Shown in pieces: positions 34,763 through 42,488 of a DNA stretch of 64,000 bases. This DNA is from Mesorhizobium sp. B2-1-1 (GTDB lineage: Bacteria; Pseudomonadota; Alphaproteobacteria; Rhizobiales; Rhizobiaceae). The notes under the pieces were generated by a model. That model made no database searches and was not told where the DNA came from. It worked only from the letters and a program-made list of their open reading frames with translations. Position 1 is the stretch's first letter. The number at the start of each line of letters is the position of its first letter. The DNA lies in NCBI RefSeq assembly GCF_006442975.2, contig NZ_CP083955.1:396612-460611 (forward strand), in the 5' to 3' direction. A program made the translations under genes and the position numbers.

Positions 34763-35537
34763 ATCGAATACCGACGAAGCAAAGCTGAAATCAGGCTGGT
34801 CGCCGGACATGCCGATCATATCGCTGCGCGACGTGCACAAGTCCTTCGGCGCCCTGGAGGTGCTGAAGGGGATCAGCTTCGATGTCCGCAAAGGCGAGGT
34901 GATCTGCGTCATCGGCCCGTCCGGCTCGGGTAAATCGACGCTGATCCGCTGCATCAACGGGCTCAGTCCTGTCCAGAAGGGCTCGATCAAGGTCGAAGGG
35001 CAGGAGGTGAACGACACCAAGCTCGATCTTCTCGCGCTGCGCAAGAAAGTCGGCATCGTGTTCCAGCAATATAATCTCTTCCCGCACAAGACGGCCCTGC
35101 AGAACGTCATGATGGCGCCGGTCCTGGTGCTGAAGGAGCCGAAGAGGGAAGTCGAGGAGCGCGCCCGCGCGCTGATCGCCAAAGTCCGCCTGCAGGGCAA
35201 GGAAAACGCCTATCCGGGAGAACTGTCGGGTGGCCAGCAGCAGCGCGTCGCCATTGCGCGCAGCCTGGCCATGCGCCCCGACATCATGCTGTTCGACGAA
35301 GTCACGGCGGCGCTAGATCCCGAGACGGTGAAGGAGGTGCTGCTCACGATCAGGGAACTGGCGGCAGAGGGCATGACCTGCATCCTCGTCACCCATGAGA
35401 TGGGATTCGCCCGCGAGGTGGCGGACCACATCTATTTCACCGACCGGGGCGTGATCGTGGAGCACGGCCCACCGGACGAGTTTTTCACCAAGGCGAAGGA
35501 TCCCAGGACGAGGCAGTTCCTGAGTCAGGTTCTTTAG
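34746..35537 (+). CDS. GlnQ/HisP-type ABC ATPase
   Basis: This 263-aa polar amino-acid importer ATPase is canonical throughout: Walker A GPSGSGKST, Q-loop IVFQQYNLFPHKTALQNVMMAP, signature LSGGQQQRVAIARSLAM, Walker B IMLFDEVTAALDPE and H-loop LVTHEMGFAREVAD. The first 20 residues are a poorly conserved extension. It completes a binding-protein, permease, permease, ATPase set and is followed by two hairpins before the OYE-type gene. Confidence 0.92.
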   Translation: MSLQVKSNTDEAKLKSGWSPDMPIISLRDVHKSFGALEVLKGISFDVRKGEVICVIGPSGSGKSTLIRCINGLSPVQKGSIKVEGQEVNDTKLDLLALRKKVGIVFQQYNLFPHKTALQNVMMAPVLVLKEPKREVEERARALIAKVRLQGKENAYPGELSGGQQQRVAIARSLAMRPDIMLFDEVTAALDPETVKEVLLTIRELAAEGMTCILVTHEMGFAREVADHIYFTDRGVIVEHGPPDEFFTKAKDPRTRQFLSQVL

Positions 35538-35585
35538 GGCCGCAGGCCCTCGGACTAGGAGTTTAGGCCCAAGACCCTTGGGCCT
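35536..35585 (+). terminator. Two adjacent hairpins after importer ATPase gene
   Basis: Hairpin 1 is AGGGCC-GCA-GGCCCT (35536-35550), starting within the stop codon. Hairpin 2 is a perfect 9-bp stem AGGCCCAAG-ACC-CTTGGGCCT (35565-35585). No U tract follows. They may attenuate or process the transcript between transport and catabolic genes. Confidence 0.5.
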
Positions 35586-35679
35586 CGGAAATTGAACCAA
35601 CAGGCCGGCAACGGCGACGCGCGGACCGATCCGTCTGCGCGAGCGATCGTGCTCGGCCGGAATTCGGCAGGAGAATGAA

Positions 35680-37722
35680 ATGAACGGGCCGGTCAAGACC
35701 ATTACCAGGGATCCGCTGCTGCAGCCGCTGACCATCAAGAAGCTGACATTGCGCAACCGTATCATAAGCACCAGTCATGCCTGTGGCCTGGAAGTCGGCG
35801 GCATGCCCGAGGAAGCTTATCAGCGCTATCACGAGGAGAAGGCGCGCGGCGGATTGGCGCTATCGATGTTCGGCGGCTCGTCCAACGTCGACCTGGATTC
35901 CCCCAACATCTTCCGGCAGCTCAATGTCGGCACCGACGCGATCATCCCGCACTTCCAGCGCTTCAGCGCGCGCATGCATGATCTCGGTGCGGCGCTGATG
36001 TGCCAAATCACCCATCTGGGCCGCCGCGGCGATCCTTATGCCGGCGACCGGCTTTCTACGATCGGACCCTCGCCAGTGCGCGAGACGCTCCACCGCAGCA
36101 TCCCCAAGGAGATGGACGAGCACGACATAGACCGTGTCGTGAAGGCTTACGCCCAGGCTGCCCTGCGCTGCAAGGAAGGCGGTCTGGACGGGATCGAGAC
36201 CCTGGCGGCCGGGCACCTGATCGGCCAATTCCTGTCGCCGTTGACCAATCGCCGCACGGATCGTTTCGGCGGCGCGCTTGAGAACCGCCTGCGTTTCGGC
36301 CTGATGGTCCACGAAGCGATCCGCAAGGCCGTGGGGGATGATTTCCTCGTCGGCATACGTTTTGTCGTCGACGAAGGCCCCGATGGCGGCCTGAACTTCG
36401 AGGAATGCGTCAAGGCGGCCCTGATGCTCAAGGCGGGGGGAGGCGTTGACTTCTTCAATGCCATTTACGGCACGATGGATACGACACGCGCGCTTGCGGA
36501 GGAGAACATGCCCGGCATGGGCTCGCCGCTGGCTCCATGGATCGAACCGGTCGGCGCCTTCCGCCACGAGGTCGGGTTGCCCGTCTTTCACGCCGCGCGC
36601 ATTGCCGATGTCGCTTCGGCTCGCTTCGCGGTGGCGGAAGGCAGGCTGGACATGGCGGGCATGACGCGCGCCCAGATCGCCGACCCCCATCTGGTGGAGA
36701 AGCTCGCCGGCGGCCGCGAGGCCGAGATACGCCCTTGCGTTGGCGCCACGCATTGCCAGTCGCCGTATCGCCCCTCCTGCCTGCACAATGCCGCGACGGG
36801 CCGCGAACTGACGCTGCGCCACATCATCCAGAAGACTGACGGACCTGCCCGCAAGGTAGTCGTCGTCGGCGGCGGACCGGCCGGCCTGGAGGCGGCGCGT
36901 ATCAGCGCCGAGCGCGGCCATGCCGTTTCGCTCTACGAGGCGGCTGGCGATCTCGGCGGGCAGATCCGGATCGGCGCGACCGGCTCCTGGCGTCGCGACC
37001 TCATGGGCATTGTGGAGTGGCGCGAAGCCGAACTGCAGCGTCTCGGCGTTGCCGTCCATACCAACGCCTATATGGAAAGCGCCGATATCGCCGCGCTTGA
37101 ACCGGATGTCGTCATCCTCGCCACGGGCGGCCTGCCGCAGATCGACCTGCAGGAGGGCGCGGAACTCTGTCTCAACACATGGGACGTCCTGACCGGACAG
37201 GTGCCGCTGCATGGCGAAGTGCTGATTTACGACGGAACCGGACGGCATCCAGGCCCGCTTTCCGCCGAACAAGCCAGAGATGCAGGTGCGGAGGTCGCCT
37301 ATGTCTCGATCGACGCGCAGCTTTCGGAGGAACTGACCTATGCCGAGCGGCTGCGCTGGAAGAAGCGCTTCCTGCAGCTTGGCGTGAGGCCAGTCTTCGA
37401 GAGCCGACTCTTCGCGGTTCAGCGCAAGGACAACCGGCTGGAAGCCAGCTTTGTCAATGAAATCTCGCGGGAGGTGACGAGTATCCTTGTCGACCAGGTC
37501 ATCGTCGAGCAGGGCAGCATTCCCATGGACGAAACCTATTTTGCGCTGCGCAGCCACTCGGCGAATGATGGCGTCACCGATCTCGACGCCATGGTTAAGG
37601 CGGCGCCGCAACCGCGCCTGCGGGAAAGCGGCTTCGAACTGCACCGTATCGGCGACGCGGTTTCGAGCCGCAACATCCATGCCGCGGTGCTGGACGCCTT
37701 GCGCATATGCAGCGCGCTGTGA
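35680..37722 (+). CDS. OYE-family FMN/FAD oxidoreductase, N-methylproline demethylase-like
   Basis: This 680-aa two-domain enzyme resembles the 2,4-dienoyl-CoA reductase / trimethylamine dehydrogenase group, closest by memory to the N-methylproline demethylase (StcD) branch. The FMN-binding TIM barrel fills about 1-345 (LTLRNRIISTSHACGL, QITHLGRRG, SPLTNRRTDRFGG, PVFHAARI). A Cys cluster sits at 353, 359 and 367, and the FAD/NAD domain begins with VVVVGGGPAGLEAARI (394-409). The canonical CxxCxxxC(x11)C iron-sulfur motif is not met: only three Cys are seen, spaced x5 and x7. It follows the importer, so demethylation of an imported methylated amine or betaine is plausible. Confidence 0.8.
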   Translation: MNGPVKTITRDPLLQPLTIKKLTLRNRIISTSHACGLEVGGMPEEAYQRYHEEKARGGLALSMFGGSSNVDLDSPNIFRQLNVGTDAIIPHFQRFSARMHDLGAALMCQITHLGRRGDPYAGDRLSTIGPSPVRETLHRSIPKEMDEHDIDRVVKAYAQAALRCKEGGLDGIETLAAGHLIGQFLSPLTNRRTDRFGGALENRLRFGLMVHEAIRKAVGDDFLVGIRFVVDEGPDGGLNFEECVKAALMLKAGGGVDFFNAIYGTMDTTRALAEENMPGMGSPLAPWIEPVGAFRHEVGLPVFHAARIADVASARFAVAEGRLDMAGMTRAQIADPHLVEKLAGGREAEIRPCVGATHCQSPYRPSCLHNAATGRELTLRHIIQKTDGPARKVVVVGGGPAGLEAARISAERGHAVSLYEAAGDLGGQIRIGATGSWRRDLMGIVEWREAELQRLGVAVHTNAYMESADIAALEPDVVILATGGLPQIDLQEGAELCLNTWDVLTGQVPLHGEVLIYDGTGRHPGPLSAEQARDAGAEVAYVSIDAQLSEELTYAERLRWKKRFLQLGVRPVFESRLFAVQRKDNRLEASFVNEISREVTSILVDQVIVEQGSIPMDETYFALRSHSANDGVTDLDAMVKAAPQPRLRESGFELHRIGDAVSSRNIHAAVLDALRICSAL

Positions 37723-37742
37723 CGGTGCGCGCGCCGGCGGTG

Positions 37743-39044
37743 TCAGCGGCCGATGCGGTCGAGAAACTGATACCAGCCCGCCACTGTGCGCACCGCCGGC
37801 TCGCGCAGGAAATAGAAGGGGATGGATTGCGGCTCGTTGCGTTGCATCAGGCTGAGTTCCGGCCTGTCTCCCAGCATCAGGTCGACGGCGCGGCGGCCCA
37901 TGAGGCCCGACATGGCGATGCCGGCCCCGTTGTAGCCGAGCGCGAAACCGGTCCGCTCGTCGAGCATGCCGATCTGCGGCAGGCTATCCATGGTCATGGC
38001 CACGAGCCCCGACCATCGGTGGGTGATCGCGGTGCCGGCAAGCTGGGGGAGCATCTCCTTCAGCGCCCTTTCGAGCGCCTGGAAGGCGGAGGCGGAATCT
38101 TCGCGCCCGAAGGCCCCGCGCCCGCCGAACAGCATCCGGTCGCCGGCGGGTCGAAACCAGCGCATCATGCGCCGCGTCTCGCTGTAGCTGCGGCAGTGCC
38201 GCATCAGCGTGGCCCTGAGGTCGGCGCCAAGCGGCTCGGTCGCGATCATGGCGCTGCGGAAGGGGATCACCGTTCCGCGCACCGGCGCAGTGGCGGCGGT
38301 AATGTCGGAATAGCCGTTGGTGGCGATCAAGACATGCCTGGCTGCGACCTGGCCCCGCGCCGTCGTCAAAACGGTGCGGTCGCCGTCCTTCCGGCGTGCC
38401 ACCACGACCGAATTCTCGAAGATCTCGCCGCCCCCGCTGCGCACTGCGCCGGCAAGCCCCCGCGCATAGTTCAGCGGATGAACGATGCCGGCATGGGTGG
38501 AAAGCACGCCGCCGACGAAATCGGCCGAACCGGTTTCCTCGCGCACCGCGCTGGCGTTGAGTATGGTCAGGCTGGCATCGCCGAACATACCCCGCGCCGT
38601 CTCCGCTTCGGCCACGAGCCTTTTCTGGGCAAGTTCGTTGTGGGCGCAACGCAAATTGCCGGTCTGGATGAAGCCGGCGTCGGCAATACCCAGTTCTTGG
38701 ATATTCCGTTCGACGCGATCCATCGCATCATGGCCGATGCGGTGCATGCGCCGCGCCGCTTCAAGCCCATGGTGCGCCGCGATGTCGCTTAGCGAGGCGC
38801 GAAACTTGGTGGAAACGACCCCGCCATTGCGGCCGGAAGCGCCCCAGCCGATTTCGACCGCTTCCAGAACGACGGGATGCAGGCCGCGCTCGATGGCGCG
38901 CAAGGCGGCATTGAGGCCGGTATATCCGCCGCCGATGATGGCGATATCGGCCTGGACCGCGTTTCCAAGCGCGACCGGCGGCGGCGCCGGCGAGGCCGTT
39001 TCCAGCCACAGCGATCGTGGATGTGCCAGGTCCTGCATCGGCAT
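37743..39044 (-). CDS. FAD-dependent oxidoreductase (PuuB/DAO family)
   Basis: This 433-aa flavoenzyme resembles gamma-glutamylputrescine oxidase and related amine oxidases. It has an N-terminal aromatic segment (SLWLETA), FAD motif ADIAIIGGGYTGLNAALRAIERG, and the conserved VLEAVEIGWGASGRNGGVVSTKF. VATNGYSD-type (IATNGYSD) and GYNGAGIAMSGLMGRRAVD near the C-terminus complete the pattern. It is the second gene after the HAD hydrolase (26-base gap) on the minus strand and converges with the OYE-type gene. Confidence 0.87.
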   Translation of the reverse strand: MPMQDLAHPRSLWLETASPAPPPVALGNAVQADIAIIGGGYTGLNAALRAIERGLHPVVLEAVEIGWGASGRNGGVVSTKFRASLSDIAAHHGLEAARRMHRIGHDAMDRVERNIQELGIADAGFIQTGNLRCAHNELAQKRLVAEAETARGMFGDASLTILNASAVREETGSADFVGGVLSTHAGIVHPLNYARGLAGAVRSGGGEIFENSVVVARRKDGDRTVLTTARGQVAARHVLIATNGYSDITAATAPVRGTVIPFRSAMIATEPLGADLRATLMRHCRSYSETRRMMRWFRPAGDRMLFGGRGAFGREDSASAFQALERALKEMLPQLAGTAITHRWSGLVAMTMDSLPQIGMLDERTGFALGYNGAGIAMSGLMGRRAVDLMLGDRPELSLMQRNEPQSIPFYFLREPAVRTVAGWYQFLDRIGR

Positions 39045-39069
39045 CGTCCTCCCTTGGGCGCCGGCGGAG

Positions 39070-39768
39070 CTATTCCCGCTCGACGGCGTCGGCGAGGTCG
39101 CGCAGTGTGGCGAAATGGAAATCCGGCTTCGTCACTTCGCCCGGATGCGGTGTGCCGCCATAGCCTTCCAGGTGCATCCGCCGCTCGATCCAGCAGACCT
39201 TGTAACCGAGCGAGCGGGCAACGCCGATATCATGATACTGGCTCTGTGCAACGTGCAGCATGTCCTCCTGGCGATAGCCGAAGGCGGATTGCCGCCCGAG
39301 ATTATGCGAGAAGAAGCGTGGGTCAGGCTTGGCGCATCTGGCGTCGTCCATCGTGACGGCGTCGTGGAAAGGGGTCCCCAGCGTGTGCGAGTAGGCGCTG
39401 AAGGCAACGCGGTCGGCGTTCGTCATGGCGACCAGGCGGAAATGCCGGCGCAGCCGCTTGAGTGCCTCGGCGGAATCCTCGAATGCCGGCCAGCGCAGCA
39501 CGGCAATCTGGAAAGCGTCGGCCGAGCGCTGGTCCGCAGGCAGGCCGAGCTTATGGGCCACATGGAGGTAGACGTCCGCCATCACCTGGCTGGAGCGGCC
39601 GGGATGATCGACGCGCCCTTCAAGATAGGGGGCGAAGAGATCGTCGTCGCTCAGCCCCTCGGCAGCCTTTCCCCCGATCGAGCGGAACGCGTCGAGAATG
39701 CCTTTCTCGAAATCGATGAGCGTCCCCACGACGTCGAATGTCAAAATTTTGAATTGCTTGAAGGACAT
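39070..39768 (-). CDS. HAD-superfamily hydrolase (haloacid dehalogenase type II-like)
   Basis: This 232-aa enzyme has motif I ILTFDVVGTLIDF with the nucleophile Asp, motif II VAMTNADR, and motif III/IV within DDARCAKPDPRFF and MLHVAQSQYHDIGVARSLGYKVCWIERR. A cap insert lies between I and II. The family includes 2-haloacid dehalogenases and phosphatases; the DVVGT variant of DVYGT fits the dehalogenase-like branch. It is transcribed first, with the FAD oxidoreductase behind it, divergent from the LysR at 39891. Confidence 0.85.
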   Translation of the reverse strand: MSFKQFKILTFDVVGTLIDFEKGILDAFRSIGGKAAEGLSDDDLFAPYLEGRVDHPGRSSQVMADVYLHVAHKLGLPADQRSADAFQIAVLRWPAFEDSAEALKRLRRHFRLVAMTNADRVAFSAYSHTLGTPFHDAVTMDDARCAKPDPRFFSHNLGRQSAFGYRQEDMLHVAQSQYHDIGVARSLGYKVCWIERRMHLEGYGGTPHPGEVTKPDFHFATLRDLADAVERE

Positions 39769-39890
39769 CAGACCTGCCTCTCTTCCTCGCTGAAACCGGC
39801 TTCCGACCGGCGGAAGCTTGCGTTCAATGAACAGAAGAGGATGCGTCGCCGCAATTCCACAAATGCTGATCGGGGAGCTTACATTTTGTA

Positions 39891-40898
39891 ATGTCCCGCC
39901 TTCGACACCTGCTTCCTTCGCTCAATGCGCTCGTGACCTTCGAGGCGGCCGTACGCTGCGGGACCTTTGCTCGTGCCGCACAGGAACTTTGCGTCACCGG
40001 CCCGGCTGTCAGTCGCACGATCGGGCGGCTGGAGGCCCATCTGGGCGTCGCGCTTTTCCACCGGACCGCTTCCGGCGCCGTCCTGACGGAGCAGGGCAGC
40101 GTGCTTTTTTCGGGAATTTCGGGCAGCTTCGACGAAATCGAGCGAACAGTCCTGCGGGTGCAGCAGTCAAGGCAGTCGGGAATGCGGACAGTGGTTCTTT
40201 CGGTGTCGTCTGCCTTCGCCACGCACTGGTTCATGCCCAGGCTAGCGCTGTTCCAGTCGAGATTCCCGAAAGTCGATATCCGCTTTCAGCTGATCAGCGG
40301 ACCGCTTGGCGGAGCCGTGGACGGTGTCGATATTGCGATGCGCTTCGATCATGGCAGCAACGCCCGGCACGTCGCGCGCAAGCTGATGCCGGAATTGCTG
40401 GTGCCGATCCGCGCTCCTCACCTGCCGGAAAAACAGGCGCCCACCGGCACGTTCATGCCGGCGCTCGACAGGATCATCAATCTCAGCACGGCAGAACCGG
40501 ACTGGTCGGGCCTGTTTTCGGAGAACACGGCAAATGGCACGGCGGGCGGGCTGCAGTTTTCGGACTATACAGTCGTGGTCCAGGCCGCCCTGCTCGGGCA
40601 GGGCGTCGCTCTCGGCTGGCTCAACGTCGTGTCGCATCACCTGGCGCGCGGTGTCCTGGTGCCGGTAGGCCCGGTCATGAAGACCGGCCGGACCTGCGAA
40701 CTGGTCATCGCCCGCAAGCAGGAGACTCCTGTAGTTTCCGAGATCTGCGATTGGATAGATACCGAATTCACCACCGATATGAAGCGCGTCGACGCGCAGT
40801 ATCCTGGCCTTGAACTTGGTGCCGATCCATCGCGCCAGGAAAATGGCCGTAATCCGATCAGGAGTTCATCCCATCCAGCGTCTTGCGGCGGATTCTGA
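39891..40898 (+). CDS. LysR/GcvA-type regulator, with run-on C-terminus
   Basis: The HTH is LPSLNALVTFEAAVRCGTFARAAQELCVTGPAVSRTIGRLE; the effector domain opens VVLSVSSAFATHWFMPRLALFQSRFP, typical of the GcvA group. The frame gives 335 aa, about 30 more than usual. The last part (RQENGRNPIRSSSHPASCGGF) reads into the antisense of the GntR remnant, so the native stop seems lost. It diverges from the HAD/FAD-oxidoreductase pair by 122 bases and probably controls that pair. Confidence 0.85.
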   Translation: MSRLRHLLPSLNALVTFEAAVRCGTFARAAQELCVTGPAVSRTIGRLEAHLGVALFHRTASGAVLTEQGSVLFSGISGSFDEIERTVLRVQQSRQSGMRTVVLSVSSAFATHWFMPRLALFQSRFPKVDIRFQLISGPLGGAVDGVDIAMRFDHGSNARHVARKLMPELLVPIRAPHLPEKQAPTGTFMPALDRIINLSTAEPDWSGLFSENTANGTAGGLQFSDYTVVVQAALLGQGVALGWLNVVSHHLARGVLVPVGPVMKTGRTCELVIARKQETPVVSEICDWIDTEFTTDMKRVDAQYPGLELGADPSRQENGRNPIRSSSHPASCGGF

Positions 40899-41180
40899 TA
40901 AGGGTGTTTCTCCATTGCTCCAACGGCTGCGGCGGCATCGCGCTTTTCAAGGCCGTCGAGTATTCGGGTGTGATCGCGGACGCTCAGTGACACGGCGCCC
41001 TTCGCCAAAAGCCCCGGCGGCGGAATTCCAGGCCGAACGAATACATCTTGTGCAGAAAATCGGCCAGAAGCGGATTGCCGCCGGCCCGACAGATGGCGTG
41101 GTGGAATTCGGCGTCGGAAATCTGCAACCGGACGGGATCATGCGTCATCTGGCGCTGCGCCTCGAGCGTCTCAGCTCCCG
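40858..41180 (-). pseudogene. GntR-family FCD-domain remnant
   Basis: On the minus strand TLEAQRQMTHDPVRLQISDAEFHHAICRAGGNPLLADFLHKMYSF carries the FCD metal motif DAEFHHAI. Frameshifts are then required to read SVRDHTRILDGLEKRDAAAAVGAMEKH and finally the proper tail IRIRRKTLDGMNS, which stops at 40858. The DNA-binding half is missing, replaced by IS630 sequence from about 41213. The gene is dead; it overlaps the 3' end of the LysR gene. Confidence 0.7.
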
Positions 41181-41212
41181 ATCCCCCGACGACCGGTCGT
41201 TTGTTCGACAAG

Positions 41213-41640
41213 AGCCCGATCCAGCTCATCGGCGAACTTCGCCAGCCGAACGGCGCCGCATCGCGAAAGCCGCAGCGTATCGATTACGAAGTATCGCCGC
41301 AACGGCACCGCCAATCTCTTCGTTTGCCTCGATGCCCATCGGTCATGGGGGAACGTCAAGGTGACCGAGCGGCGAACCTCCGATGACTTCGCGCTCTGCA
41401 TGCACTCGTCGATCTCCACTTCCCAAAGGCCGAGTACATCAGATCGTGCTGGTCAATCTGTCGACACACGCCCGCCGTCCTCTATGCGGCCTTCCCGTCA
41501 TCGGAAGCGCGCCGCCTGCTCAGGCGCATCGAATTCCACTATGCGCCCAAGCACGCCAGTTGGCTCAACATGGTCGACATCGAGATCGGCATGGAGAAGC
41601 GGTTCTCAACCGGTTTGGCTGGCCGAGAGGAGGAAGTGAC
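41213..41640 (+). pseudogene. IS630-family transposase remnant
   Basis: Frame-jumping translation of the plus strand gives PIQLIGELRQPN, RRNGTANLFVCLDAHRSWGNVKVTERRTSDDFALCMH, and LYAAFPSSEARRLLRRIEFHYAPKHASWLNMVDIEIGMEKR. These are the central and C-terminal DDE parts of IS630 transposases (RNGTANLFxxxDAH; HYTPKHASWLNMxEIEIG). Several frameshifts and deletions separate them. It lies between the GntR remnant and the small-protein genes. Confidence 0.75.
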
Positions 41641-41728
41641 TATCAAAATACCTCAAAAGAAAATGTCGATGCGGATTGCCACTAGGGTGGGGTCCGCGGA
41701 CGCCAACTTTGCCCACGGGCACCGGCAC

Positions 41729-42034
41729 TCAGGTGGCGGCAAAGGAAGCATACCCAAGAACTCGAGATCCGGAGCAGATCCAAAGGCAGTTGAGGGCACA
41801 CGCGACCTCGATTCCACCGACGGAGTCCCTTGGGCACGACGCCAAACAACGGTCCACACAGCTCCCCGGTCGACTTCCTCCCCAATTCAGCGCTTGGGGA
41901 TTCACCGGTTTGCGCAAACGTCCTTCATGACTCGGCGTAATTGGCCCTGCTTGAATCGGAAATCGCATGAGTCGGTAGCGCCCGGTTCTTTCTTGTAAGA
42001 GAGCGGCTTCTGCAGCAAATCCAGGAATATTCAT
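41729..42034 (-). CDS. Cys-rich small protein 1 with MNxPGFxAE start, putative precursor
   Basis: This 101-aa product begins MNIPGFAAEAALL. Its C-terminal half has six Cys in two equal triplets: C59-x3-C63-x3-C67, eleven residues, then C79-x3-C83-x3-C87, followed by a 14-residue tail rich in small residues. An excellent Shine-Dalgarno (AAGGAGG, eight bases before the ATG) supports translation. The opening matches that of the next gene (42201-42461), so both share a leader-like segment, as in precursor peptides cut and modified after translation. It is the last gene of the operon with the subtilase and PatG-like protein. The precursor role is inference; the alternative is a small secreted or metal-binding protein. 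Confidence 0.6.
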   Translation of the reverse strand: MNIPGFAAEAALLQERTGRYRLMRFPIQAGPITPSHEGRLRKPVNPQALNWGGSRPGSCVDRCLASCPRDSVGGIEVACALNCLWICSGSRVLGYASFAAT

Positions 42035-42200
42035 TTTGATCGCCTCCTTTGTTGGTTTTATCGATCATAGCATTTGACCAGACTAACTCCCGATTTGTCG
42101 ACACAAACTTCAGTCCGCCAACATGCAGGAACGCTTTAACCAAGGAGCGCCCGCATGAACGGGCGATCCGGATCTTGCGAACGAACCTTCTGAATTGCGC

Positions 42201-42461
42201 TTAGCAGAAGCCAGACGCATAACATGCGGTCAAACATGCCGGTATATCGCCAGCAGTAAGTATTGAACAAGCAGTAGTACATGCAAGGCATGACCAAAAC
42301 CCAAAGAGCACACCACCTCCCCCAATCATGCCTCCGCCGCCGCCGCGCAATTGAGCCATCACTCCTTCTCCAATATTGTTGTAGGGTTGGTTTATTGCAG
42401 ATTGGTAGTGACCTCTCGTCTTGCATAGCGATGTTTCTGCAGTAAATCCAGGCATATTCAT
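42201..42461 (-). CDS. Cys-rich small protein 2 with MNxPGFxAE start, putative precursor
   Basis: This 86-aa product begins MNMPGFTAETSLCKTRGHYQ, then has a glycine-rich stretch (LRGGGGGMIGGGGVLFG, 39-54), and ends in a Cys-rich hydrophobic tail with C58, C61, C65, C76, C80 and C86. As in its neighbour, six Cys fall in two triplets. AAGGAG lies 8 bases before the ATG. The double-glycine-rich segment between leader-like and core-like parts would suit a proteolytic cut. It is 27 bases after the PatG-like gene's stop. The 42035-42200 gap holds only a weak hairpin (42148-42165). Confidence 0.62.
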   Translation of the reverse strand: MNMPGFTAETSLCKTRGHYQSAINQPYNNIGEGVMAQLRGGGGGMIGGGGVLFGFWSCLACTTACSILTAGDIPACLTACYASGFC

Positions 42462-42488
42462 TTTGTATCTCCTTACACTTAGCTAGAT

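Noticed and set aside
35860..37680. 606-codon minus-strand frame opposite the OYE-type gene
   Set aside because: It has no recognisable domain, an Arg/Ala-rich composition typical of antisense frames, and lies entirely within a strongly supported gene.
42136..42426. 96-aa frame with aromatic and Cys residues overlapping the Cys-rich protein gene
   Set aside because: It is an alternative frame of 42201-42461, without its own ribosome binding site, whereas the latter has AAGGAG and a shared N-terminus with its neighbour.
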